Positions 11,768-21,635 of a stretch of DNA of 64,000 nt are shown piece by piece. The DNA comes from Scytalidium lignicola (taxonomy: Eukaryota; Ascomycota; Leotiomycetes): positions 1 to 64,000 of the forward strand of contig NCSJ02000135.1 in assembly GCA_002812745.2 (NCBI GenBank), written 5' to 3'. Both the position numbers and the translations under genes were made by a program. The notes below the pieces were generated by a model that saw only the letters and a list, made by a program, of their open reading frames with translations, ran no database searches and was not told the origin of the DNA. The first letter of the stretch is position 1, and each line of letters opens with the position of its first letter.

Positions 11768-12365
11768 ATGCGCCAACTCATGATGAACTATTATTTATCA
11801 ACCGCTTTATTCTTTTGGAGAGGGTTTGCTTTAGCAACATCGCGTGCAAAATGCCCTCCATTAAACGGTTCATTCGTTATTGAGCAGCAAAATCTGTTTC
11901 CCGAGAACGCCGATTGGGATTCCATTCACTGCAAGCTGTATACTAGGTGAGCAAGAATAAAACATTTAAGGATGAAAGAACAGTCTACTAAGGCAAAAAA
12001 CTCTTAGCTCCCTCTACAATGCCAGCGGCTTTGTGTATGATCCATACACGAAGGAATCATCTGTCATCAGTTTTCCAGGAATCACAGGAAATACTGCTTA
12101 TCACGTTGGCGGCGTTGATTTCGATTCAAGAACTGCTGGATGTCGTAGTGCTTGGTCGACGGAAGTACAAGGTTTCAAGAAGGCAGAAGACGTTGACGAG
12201 CCAGTTGATACCCGTCCATGCCCTCTAGTAGAGGAGGCAAGTCATGAGACACCGCAATTGCTAGCTCTTCTTCTTTCAATGGGCGATCAACACATGGGAA
12301 TTGAAGACCTCCCCATCCCACAATTCTCCTATATAAGAATTAGTTGCTTGTTTAAAATTAGGTGA
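11768..12365 (+). pseudogene. TRI14-like secreted protein, 3' truncated
   Basis: Exon 1 (11768-11946) encodes a hydrophobic N-terminus that could be a signal peptide, then LFPENADWDSIHCKLY. A 61-nt intron (11947-12007) joins in frame to SLYNASGFVYDPYTKE, ISFPGITGNTAYHVGGVDFD. These blocks match the start of the TRI14-like/SMP-30-like beta-propeller family of filamentous fungi, which occurs in trichothecene and other secondary-metabolite clusters; its biochemical role is not established. After about residue 105 similarity stops abruptly and the frame runs through unrelated sequence to a stop, so over half of the expected propeller is missing. The breakpoint coincides with the end of the convergent GNAT fragment. 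No other toxin-cluster gene is seen here. Confidence 0.65.
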
Positions 12366-12612
12366 TTTGAGAGCAGTCTTATTACCCCGAGGCGATTTCA
12401 ATAATCTTGTAGATTGTAATATCGGGCAACGACCACCGAGGTGCGAAATTAGACATTATCCATGGAGGTATGTCCTCCTTCTTACAATTCTTAAAGGGCA
12501 ATTCCCATATTGCATCCGTCTCGAACGCCTCTTCGGCGACTGTCCAGATTTCGTCCATGTCAGAGAGATCTGCTTCCATAAACTTGAATCTAGGATCGAG
12601 GGACCCCACCAT
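12175..12612 (-). pseudogene. GNAT-family N-acetyltransferase, 3' truncated
   Basis: Exon 1 (12612-12386) starts at an ATG and encodes PRFKFMEADLSDMDEI, then AFETDAIWELPF. A 57-nt intron (12385-12329; GTAATA...CTAATT...TATATAG) joins in frame to GRIVGWGGLQFP and LLEGMDGYQLARQ. This is the layout of the N-terminal half of fungal GNAT acetyltransferases. The acetyl-CoA-binding motif (R/Q-x-x-G-x-G/A) and everything after it are absent: the frame stops at 12175. Predicted length is 126 residues against the usual 220-250. It overlaps the antisense tail of the TRI14-like fragment, and both lose homology at about 12145-12190. Confidence 0.65.
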
Positions 12613-13624
12613 GGTTCTAATAACGTCTACGGAACTGCATTTTAAGTGTGTGAAAGTTTGATAATGGATCAGATGGCCAGGGACAACCTCTATTCAAAGG
12701 TTTTCTGATGATGTAAAACGGTGCTGCTATTTATGGGATATGTAGAGGATTTATTCGAACTGACTTCCTCGATCTACATTTACTGCGTAAGCAAATTTGC
12801 GGCTGACCAACTTTACAGTACTTACATACAACTCTGCTTTGCGAAAGTAAACCCAATAGTATTAACAAAACTTTATAGATTATGGGTTATTTAGAATAAT
12901 CTTTTACTTTCTTGAACTGTTGCCGAAGTTTTCCTCATACTACACTTTTTTTTGGTTAAGAGCAGCATCTCCAGATCCAACAGGCTTCCTTCAGTATCGA
13001 GGAATCGTTGCGTTCCACCTGCCATAATTGGCCTTTAGGTAAAATTATGGCAAAGTGCTGATCGTGTGACGTGTATTCCATACGCCGCAAATCGTTGTAC
13101 AGAGTGAATGTTGATTATTTATTAAGTGTATTATTGTTAATACTAGTGTGGCATACTTACGTACGTCTCCCCTCTGTGGGCATGCTTTATCTACGGGTTG
13201 AGTGGCTATGTATGAAATAACCTAGACATACTTATCATTCAGATGTATCCATTGTATTTGTGAACCAAAGAGTTGTGAGTGACATGCTCGGTTGAGTGTT
13301 TCTCTAGCGCTGATACTTGAGTTGGAGTTAGATTGATGGAGCTGCCCACTAGCCGCTAGGGATTCGTCGCCTCCGAAATAGCAATGTGTAGTTCAGCGGT
13401 AGATTAGAAGTTCTACAGAAATTGGACTTGACTTTTGAAATAATGTACACGGCGGAGCAGAAGTCAAAGATCTGAAACTAACATTCTTAAAAATACACTA
13501 GTCCAAGTGAGCTATCAAAGACCAACTGACAATGTACTTCGCTAAATATGGATTCTATGAGTTCATATCGCTCTACATCTGGCATAGCATGTAAAACAAA
13601 CGATGGCTCGAATAACATATGATC
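12613..13624. other. Intergenic with no supported gene
   Basis: AT-rich sequence between the truncated GNAT gene and the receiver-domain remnant. I see no open frame with family resemblance, no tRNA and no clear repeat. Confidence 0.4.
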
Positions 13625-14154
13625 TTATATGCAGTACATAACTTTCATAGTAGCGATCGAGGACCTCGATATCCCCGTAGAGCAAGTGGTCCCAGTGTCA
13701 CTTGTTATGCGACCAGCAGACATGGCAATGATTGGAGTCGCCTGAAGCTGAGAATCGGTGCAAAATGGAGATTGCATGCGGATAATCCGCGTTGCCTCAT
13801 ATCCGTCCATAATAGGCATCGAAATCTACGGCATTGAGTGAGCGTGAGCGGGCATAATATGAGCAGGGGTTCAGATGGTAAGGTTAATATTATAATAGAA
13901 TACGTACGTCCATTAGAATGATGACTGGTCTCGGATTAGATATTGACGGCGTTGGTGAGAGATAATCAAGTACTTCTTGCCCGTTATTGGCTATTGAAAC
14001 AGTGCAGCCCAATTTATGAAGTAATTTTGTAACTAATCTCTGATTAACAATACTGCATATTGTTAGTGAGACGTAAAGAATTAAAAAAAATATATATTAC
14101 AAGTAAGGCATACTTATCCTTGGCGACTAGTATATGTATTTCCCCAGCCGCCAT
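13625..14154 (-). pseudogene. Stand-alone response-regulator receiver domain, degenerate
   Basis: Three exons (14154-14114, 14052-13908, 13825-13625) with 61- and 82-nt GT-AG introns splice in frame to 128 residues. MAAGEIHILVAKDN|IVNQRL is the receiver start, with the first acidic residue of the usual AEDN changed to Lys. LGCTVSIANNGQEVLDYL follows. IILMD is the phospho-acceptor Asp, and SMPIMDGYEATRIIR and PIIAMSA are typical. After that the sequence departs from the family and the conserved Lys is missing. The arrangement resembles the receiver of fungal hybrid histidine kinases, but no kinase domain lies upstream. I favour a dying 3' fragment of a hybrid kinase; a receiver-only gene is possible. 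Confidence 0.65.
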
Positions 14155-14911
14155 GTCAACAATACCACTATGAGACTATCTTTGTTCTCTTGTCCTTCAA
14201 TGATTGCATAGGTCTTCTCTAGTGTCAGCTCTTTATAGTTCCAAACATGGATATTATGCCACCTGAGACTTAGTGGACAAGAGACAAGATGAGGGGTTAT
14301 CAGCCTCTGTTCATGCCCGCTAAGACTGGAGCCTTGCCAACGTGTCTTGTACGTCATCCGCCGTGTTGCAATGCTTTTCCGAGCTCATGATTGATCTGCA
14401 CTGCACTAGGACCAAATTTGATACAAAATTGATAAATATTCTGCAGAATTTGACACTTTTTAATGGAGGTCAATTAGAATGTCCCATTTGCACTCTTTCT
14501 AGCTTGCCCTTATCATATTATTGTACTATAAATCATCATCCATTATAGCAATCAGCTAAGTCGTTTTCCCCATTCAAATCTTTGTTGTATTTTATCCTTC
14601 TTTTGCACTTGAATTTCTAAACCAACTAAATTTAATCCTTGAATTCAAGTTTTACACCCAACTATACGCTTTACGGTCAATTTCTCCATGTAAAGCGATT
14701 ACAGTAATCGTTCTTATAATACTTCTACCTAGTTACTTACATACTATTTCTTGTTATGACTATTATATTCAACTAGGTAAACTTCTTTTCTTGTTTCCCT
14801 CACCTTTTTCTTATTAACAAGGATGCTGAGGAATAAGCGTTGCGTTTTAATGAACGAATGAATGTTCAAATTCAAACTAAATCCTGATTTATTTGTTCAT
14901 AATTACATGAT
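14155..14911. other. Intergenic, no supported gene
   Basis: A 76-codon minus-strand open frame (14357-14127) overlaps the receiver remnant in another frame and resembles nothing I know. The right part (14580-14900) is AT-rich 3' flank of the dehydrogenase gene. Confidence 0.4.
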
Positions 14912-16726
14912 TTATGCACCGGCTTCCAAATTCCCAATAGTAATACTCTTGATATTCTGGTACTCCGCAAGTCCGTAAAGACTTCCCTCTTTACCATATC
15001 CACTCTCTTTCACGCCACCAAACGGAGCTTCCGCAGCGCTAATCTTTCCTGTGTTAACACCAACCATTCCCACTTGCAGCCGCTGTGCAACACGCATCAC
15101 ACGACTAACATCCCGAGAGAAGAAATAGCCTGCAAGCCCAAATTCGGTATCGTTGGAAAGGCGGATGGCATCCTCTTCAGTCTCGAATTCAAACACAGGG
15201 GCAAGCGGGCCAAATGTCTCGTCCTTACTGACAATCATGTCCTGTGTGACACCTGATAACACAGTCGGCTCGTAGAAGTATCCTGGTGAACCTGGTTTCT
15301 TCCCTCCGATCTCAATTTTCGCTCCCTTTGAAACTGCATCTGTCACATGCTCTTGTACCTTCTCAGTAGCGGACTTATTCACTAATGGTCCCTGAGTGGT
15401 GGAAGGCTCAAGTCCACTGCCAATTTTGAGAGCGGCAACTTTCTCAACTAGCTTTGCAGTAAACGCTTTTGCGACTCCGGACTGGACATACAAGCGATTT
15501 GCACTGTATTGTTGAATGGTTAGTAATTTTTTCCAACTATAGGACTACGATTTAAAGAGAAGAGAATCACATACCAAACACATGTTTGACCCGAGCATCG
15601 GAACTTGCAAAACATGGCACTTTCGGCGGCAAGATCGAGGTCTGCATCATTAAATACAATAAATGGAGCATTACCACCTAGCTCTAAGCTAATCTTTTTA
15701 AGAGTTCCTGTTGCCAGTTTTGCGAGCATCTTTCCCACACCAGTTGACCCCGTAAAGCTGATCTTCTTAACCAATGGGTTCGTCACCAGTTCAGTTGCTG
15801 CTTGGCGGTCCTTTGTAGGACAAACCTGGATTGTAGCAGGGGGCAGACCAGCTTGTATAGCGAGTTTCGTTAAGGCAAGGCAACTGTAAGGAGTCTCACT
15901 TGGAGGCTTTATGACGACTGCACAGCCAGCAGCCAGAGCTGGTCCGATTTTCCTCGTAATCATTGCGGCAGGGAAGTTCCACGGGGTAATGATCCCACAT
16001 ACTCCTACGGGCTCACGGATTGTCATGAGCGTCGTATTGGGAGTTGAGGATGGAATTGTCACGCCATATGAACGAGTGGCCTCTTCGGCGAACCAGGATA
16101 TGAAACTTGCGGCATACAACACTTCGCCTTTTGCTTCTGCAAAGGTCTTTCCATTCTCAAGACTAAGTATTACCCCAACTAATGTATCAATTTGGTTAGT
16201 ATTAGGTTTTAAAATGGAATACTGTCTGTAAAATTGAAAGGGGAAATATAAGGGTTTTGTTTACATACGATCTTCTTGGTTTGCAATAATAAGGTCGTAC
16301 CATTTTCTCAGCAGAGCCCCTCGGCTGGCACCAGTTGTGCTTGCAAAGAACTTTGGCTGTGCATCATAAGCACTGTCGATAGCTTTCTTAAAATCGTCGA
16401 GACTGCAGTTAGCCACCTTCCCTAAGACGGTGGCAGTTGATGGCTCTAGTACGGTCAGTATGGTGAAAAGCTAATGAAGTTAATATGCACCAACCATAAA
16501 CGTCAAACTTTTTATCCAAGGCAACCCATTTTCCATCGATAAAAGCATCTTGAATGAAAAGACTGGGATCTTTGAGCTAAACAACCCCCTCAATCTGTCA
16601 GCCATGAGGCTCCTCAGTAGCTAGACCACTTTGGAGGATCATTTTCAGCTATATGTGCTATTGTTAACGTACACTACCAAGAGCCTTTTGGTGATAGAGA
16701 GCTCCAGCACCGTCTACTGAACCCAT
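14912..16726 (-). CDS. uga2: Succinate-semialdehyde dehydrogenase [NAD(P)+] (Uga2/GabD type)
   Basis: Five exons (16726-16673, 16576-16495, 16445-16269, 16178-15575, 15503-14912) with introns of 96, 49, 90 and 71 nt close into 502 residues, the usual length. It oxidises succinate semialdehyde to succinate, the last step of the GABA shunt. Visible ALDH features are PWNFP (Asn about 172), IKPPSETP (Lys about 195), SFTGSTGVGK, SLELGGNAPF (general-base Glu about 270) and SGQTCVCANR (nucleophile Cys about 304, assembled across the last intron). The SGQTC(V)CANR context is typical of succinate/glutarate semialdehyde dehydrogenases. The ATG at 16726 is the only one giving an in-frame first intron (donor GTACGT). 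An everted CCG-N4-CGG site lies 290 bp upstream. A glutarate-semialdehyde role is the main alternative. Confidence 0.9.
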
Positions 16727-17847
16727 GCTTCCTTGTTGATAATATCAAACTCAGAATGAAAGTGCTCAAACTTATCCGCGAAGCCCCACTTTCTGTTATG
16801 AAGGTTTTTGATAAGACAGTTAAGATAACTGTAACTATATTGAATAGAGAATAGAATGCAGGAACTGAGGTGATCTTGTTAATAACCTGAAAGTTACTGG
16901 TGGCAAACGCAGCTTCCCTTGAATTGTGTTTCCGTGATTCTTGCTTGCTAATAATCCGTTATCGTCCGCTATCTATCCTGTTCGAAGTTATTAACCTCGG
17001 AGACCCCTCTTGGGTCCGACGTCGGGGTCGTCATTTCTTTTGGGGTAAATTGGGGTAGGCATGAGAATATCGGAAGTTTATGGAGGGGTAGACATAACGT
17101 AGGAACGTGCCGGGAAAAGGGTTCCGAAAAGCTACTCATGTTCGGGATGGCTGAACCCGCCCGAGCTCTCTGCAGAATACTCCAAGTCTAGAACAGAGCA
17201 ATAAATCCAGAATATTGCCTTGATTCTATGACCTCACTGAGTCTCTGCAAACAGAGATATCAATAGCCTCTAGTTCCCTCATCATTCGCATCAAGAAGGT
17301 GGTAAACCTGGTACAATACAAGTATCTCAATTGGTTACGACATAAGATTTGAGTGCTGAGGCAGCTTGCAACTTACAAGCGTACGTTAAATTCAAATTTA
17401 AAGTCATAATTACTCCAGCTATAGTAAACTAAGGGCCTCTATTCAATATTAAATGTTCATCCTTTATGAGTTATACCTCATTATACATTTTTTCTCCTTG
17501 TTCCACATTCTCTCCATATTTGGAGTAAGCGAGTGTATATGCAATTGCATTTAAACCACCAAGAGCCACCTCAATTGTAATAATTAATATCGCAGATCGT
17601 CTTTTCATGCATTAATAAACCATAATTAGTATTGTAGTCGTGAAATGGAACTAATATTAGACTATCCTAACGTAATATACTTTGAAGGACCACACTTTTG
17701 ATCGGTTGACTGCATTGTACTTGGTACCTAGCTGTAGCAAATACCCTTTCCCCAAATAAATAGCACGGGAATCTCTTCTCCAATTTACAGACAGATGTGG
17801 GGAAAATAGGAGAAGGGAGAGAGAGATAGAGAAGGAAGAGTGATTAT
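16727..17847. other. Promoter of the SSADH gene and 3' flank of the monooxygenase gene
   Basis: The segment 16980-17180 is relatively GC-rich and holds the palindromic CCG-N4-CGG site. From 17200 on it is AT-rich, with a purine-rich run (GA repeats) at about 17810-17840 next to the monooxygenase stop. No gene is supported. Confidence 0.45.
17016..17025. promoter_or_regulatory. Everted CCG-N4-CGG zinc-cluster site upstream of the SSADH gene
   Basis: CCGACGTCGG is a perfect palindrome 290 bp upstream of the SSADH ATG. Zn2Cys6 regulators Uga3 and Leu3 are known to bind everted CCG/CGG triplets spaced by four bases, and Uga3 controls the yeast GABA genes. Two CCCCT/AGGGG stress-element-like words lie nearby (about 17004-17008 and 17081-17085). 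Function is inferred from sequence and position only. Confidence 0.4.
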
Positions 17848-19660
17848 CTATCTGGACAACACTTTGTGCAAATCTTGCTTCACTCCCTCTAAGACTGTCA
17901 GTCCACTCTTGAGAGAAATGTTGTTTCGACAAAGCAGGCTAATGGTGCCGAAAATGAGGGCTACCTTCGTGAAGACCGAAATGGTTCTCACCATACGCCA
18001 AGCGGCATATATAGGCCACCAGGGACTTGAGCCGGCCATATTAAAAGCTGACCAATCTGGAAAATAAGTCCTCGCCCAAAACGACCGGGCCATTCCTGGC
18101 CAGGAAGCGGCATTACGGCCATAGTCACCGATATACCAGTTAGAGCAGTCACCCGCAAAAACAGTGTTGTTCAGATTTTTGTGGATGGCATTGGTCTCGA
18201 TGTCCTCATAAGACTGTTTTACCTCTATGACTGTTGCCCTGTGATCGATAAGAGGCTGGAATAGCGACTTGATGGCATACTCGACCTGGACCTCACAAGC
18301 AAACAGGGCCGAGTTGTTTGCCGGAAAAGTGTTGGGGCCGAAGAGAATGGCAAGATTGGGGAAGTTGTGAACGTAAGTGCCCAGATATGCTTGTGCTCCG
18401 CGACACTCCTTCCACTGGTCGTGCAGTGACTTGCCTGCAGAGCCTATGATGTTCATCGGGGTGAGAAACTGCGAAACCTGGAAGCCAGTCGCTAAGACAA
18501 TAATATCGAAGTCATCCACCTTCCCAGAGCTGCTCACGATTCCGCTCTCTGTTATTTCCTTGATGCCCTCTGGTAGGAGCTGTACATTTGATCTGCTTAA
18601 GCTATCAAGATAGCCAGGATCGAAAATGCGACGTTTACATCCTAACGGAAAATCTGGAATTAGATATTTCCAGTATTTTTGGGGTGCCTTTGATTTGATA
18701 TATTTGCGGGCCTCTTCCTCTTTCGCAGCACGCACCTTAAGCCCCGCAGGCGAGGGGAAGTACGCTGCAGTTTCCTCATCGGCATCAATGAAGATTTTCA
18801 AGCGTAATAGACTCTCCCATAACGGTACCCAGCGGAATAGAAACTTCTCCAGCTCTGTATACTTATGATTAGGGCGGTCATGGAACCACTGAGCACTTCG
18901 AGCATACTGCTTCACGAAAGCAGCATCCTGTGCAAGAGCTGGAATGACCTGTGCGCCGCTGCAGCCATTTCCAATAACTGCAACCCTCTTGCCTTTATAA
19001 CTGACGCTGTGATCCCAACGTGCTGTGTGGAACATATGACCCTTGAATTTCTCCATTCCCGGGAACCTGACGTCACGAGGAAAGGAGATAGCACCAACGG
19101 CAGAAACAAACACTGAGGCGAATCGTGAATACTCAATCCCAGTTTTGAGGTCCTTGAGGTGAACCTCCCACTTGGTCCTATCGCTGTGCCATTGTGCTCC
19201 AACACACTCAATGGATGTGTGAACATGCTTGCGTAGATCATACTTGTCAACTGTATCCTCCATATCTGTAGTCATCGTATATCAGTTCTGGGACAATTTC
19301 TTACTTCATTCAGCACTCACACTGAAGAATCTCAGGCTGTTCACAGAGCTGTTTAGACCAGTTGGGATTCGGGTTGAAGCTGAATGAGTAAAGATGTGAC
19401 TGAAGATCGCAACCACTGACCAGTTCAAAATCAATTATTAGATTGCTGATTGCGGAGGATGGTTGCAACAGTGGTTTCAGGGTCCTTGCTCACCATCCTG
19501 GATAGGTGTTCGCCTTCCACGTCCCGCCTACGCCATCAAGCTTCTCATAGATGGTAAAGTCATTAAAATAGAGATCATGCTTCAATCGATAAGCAATCGC
19601 AATCCCGGCAGGGCCAGCACCAATGATGATAGCATTAAGCTCCTTTGCGTATTCCGACAT
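17848..19660 (-). CDS. FAD-dependent Baeyer-Villiger-type monooxygenase
   Basis: Three exons (19660-19494, 19415-19321, 19265-17848; introns 78 and 55 nt) give 559 residues. The first Rossmann fold reads IIIGAGPAGIAIAYRL (about 11-26), followed by YEKLDGVGGTW and the split YPG|CGCDLQSHLYSFSF segment. The second fold is VAVIGNGCSGAQVIP (about 182-196). Just before it, FKGHMFHTARWD (about 161-172) corresponds to the Baeyer-Villiger fingerprint F-x-G-x3-H-x3-W with Asp in place of the usual Pro. LATGFQ near residue 355 is the usual C-terminal ATG-type motif. Such enzymes insert oxygen next to a carbonyl using NADPH; the substrate is unknown. A hydrophobic C-terminal stretch (about 500-545) may associate with membrane. 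N-hydroxylating monooxygenase is the alternative. Confidence 0.85.
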
Positions 19661-20289
19661 TTTAGATTCTTATTCTCACTTCGGTTCTTCGCCCTGCCGC
19701 AAATTCGACAGTTATTTCAGGTCAGGCGGGTCGGAAGCGATTGAAGAATCGTTCCAAATCCACAGTTCAGTGAATAGGATAAATTATACCTCCAATAGGT
19801 GGCCATTGGATCACTATGCCATCCTGGTTAAATTTGCTTTTCCACTACTTCCATTGTATCAGGAGCACGAGAGCCCAACCTCCAACGAACGACTCACGCC
19901 ACACTGGTACGACAGGCTCCAAGTCTGTCCACACATCTCTGAACTATGAAATATTCCCGACTGACTTGAGGATTGTATCTGTGGAGGAGGTTGGGACTCC
20001 CGAGAGTAGTGCTACGTAATTAAGCAAATGTTTACACTGCTTTCCAGAACTCGGCAGTCGAGATTCGGGAATCAATCCCGACCACCGCATCGGGTCGTCC
20101 ATAGGTGCATTTCCGCATCTAAGTCCTTTAGATTAATGGAAAACATCCAAATCACATCCTGCGATGAGGGGCAATAGTGGGCTAGCAGAGCTGGAAAAAC
20201 TTCCGTAGACTACTTATTCCGTTCTGTTTGTTTTCCCCTCTCAGTAACCCTGTCTTCCAACACTCAATGCGCAGCCGCCAACGGTGTCA
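19661..20289. other. Intergenic between the monooxygenase and the dehydrogenase pseudogene
   Basis: This is the promoter region of the monooxygenase on the left, and on the right sequence where the missing 5' part of the dehydrogenase pseudogene should lie. I could not recognise its zinc-binding N-terminal blocks here. Confidence 0.4.
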
Positions 20290-21391
20290 TTTGCCATTCC
20301 AATGAGCACCGTCATGTCTGTCTCGTCCAAGAGTGAGATTGTCGCCGTGGGTGCAGGTGTGGCTTCGATAGACCCACTTTGAGAGTAGGAGATAAGGTGG
20401 CACTTGAAGTCGGTGTTCCATGCCGCAATTGTGAGTTCTGTCAGAACAAGCGGTATAATATCTGCCCTGCTCTAACGTTCAGAAGCTCTGGATCCAAGTT
20501 TCCTCACTACCAGGGAACATTGCAGGAACGCGTCTGTCATACTGCGAAATGAGTGCACAAGCTTCCAGCTGAATTGAGTTATGAACGGGAGCTTTACTAG
20601 AGCCGTTGGCGGTCGCAATTCAATCAGTCCGCCGCGCAGAATAACTCGTGTTTCTAACTGCGAAGAAGAGCTGCTTGATCTTTGGTGCCAGTGCCGTAGG
20701 ACTCCTATGCGCAGTGGCAGCTCGAGCAACGGGATGGAAAGACATTGTTATAGCAGATATCAACCAAGGGCGACTACAATATGCGCTAGAAAATGGCTTT
20801 GCCTCGACCACGTACGCCGTTGAACCTAAAAGAGGGGCAGTTACAGAAGAAGAGATGCAGATAGCAAAGGATACAGTAAGTCAAACATCCTCATTAAAGT
20901 AGTCGGATGGAAGACCGGTAGAAAAAGTTCATGCCACATTTGAATGTACGGGTGCAGAGTCGTGTGCGCAGGCCTGGCCTCCATATATGTTAGTAATTTC
21001 CTTCTAAAATACTTGGGGTAATTTTACTGTATCATTCTCATCTGCAATTCCAATTTATTAACCCTATACACAGGCAACTATGTCCGGAGGCTCAGTACTT
21101 TTGATCGGTTTGGGCATTCCGAACCATGTTCTTCCAATCTCTGAAGCAACAGTTAGAGAAATCACTCTTATTCCGAACTGGAGACATGCGAATGCCTATC
21201 CAAAAGCTATTGAAATCGCACTCGCATCTGTGACTAGATCGCTAGTCGATGGAGTAAAGCTACCAGACGTCCGCAGGTTAATTACGCATCGTTACAGTGG
21301 AGTCAAGGGGATTCCAGAGGCTTTAGATATGGCTGGGTGGAGTAACGATAGTGAAGGTAAATTAGTAGTAAATGCTGTGATTAACTTCTAG
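20290..21391 (+). pseudogene. Sorbitol/xylitol/L-arabinitol-type zinc dehydrogenase pseudogene
   Basis: Scattered frames match medium-chain polyol dehydrogenases in order: SEIVAVGAGV, then after a shift LRVGDKVALEVGVPCRNCEF (structural-zinc Cys cluster) and FPHYQGTLQERVCHTAK. The next Trp codon is TGA. Then ALLEPLAVAIQSVRRAE and a stop; CLIFGASAVGLLCAVAA (NAD-binding fold); IVIADINQGRLQYALENGFA; ATFECTGAESCAQA; and finally SGGSVLLIGLG through KLPDVRRLITHRYSG. At least two frameshifts and several stops interrupt it, and the N-terminal catalytic zinc ligands are missing. It belongs with the neighbouring transketolase-like pseudogene, transporter and Gfo/Idh gene as part of a decaying sugar/polyol set. 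Confidence 0.8.
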
Positions 21392-21635
21392 AGGAAAAGG
21401 GGGTAAATAGAAAGTCATAAACGGAACCTCGTAAATGTCACTTAGACTGGACACAGCTGTATTCTAGAGAATCAATCTTCCGACTTTCGATATTAGGATT
21501 ACTTAACAGAAACAATCATGCTTGAATATTGGCCTGAAAACATATCCCTTATTTGAATACTCTATCTACAAAAGTGTTATGATGGTATTGCCTGAATAGA
21601 ACACACAAACAAAGAGGCATAAGAAACATGAAAGC

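Noticed and set aside
14127..14357. 76-codon minus-strand frame
   Set aside because: It overlaps the receiver's first exon and intron in a different frame and resembles nothing; the spliced receiver explains the conserved sequence.
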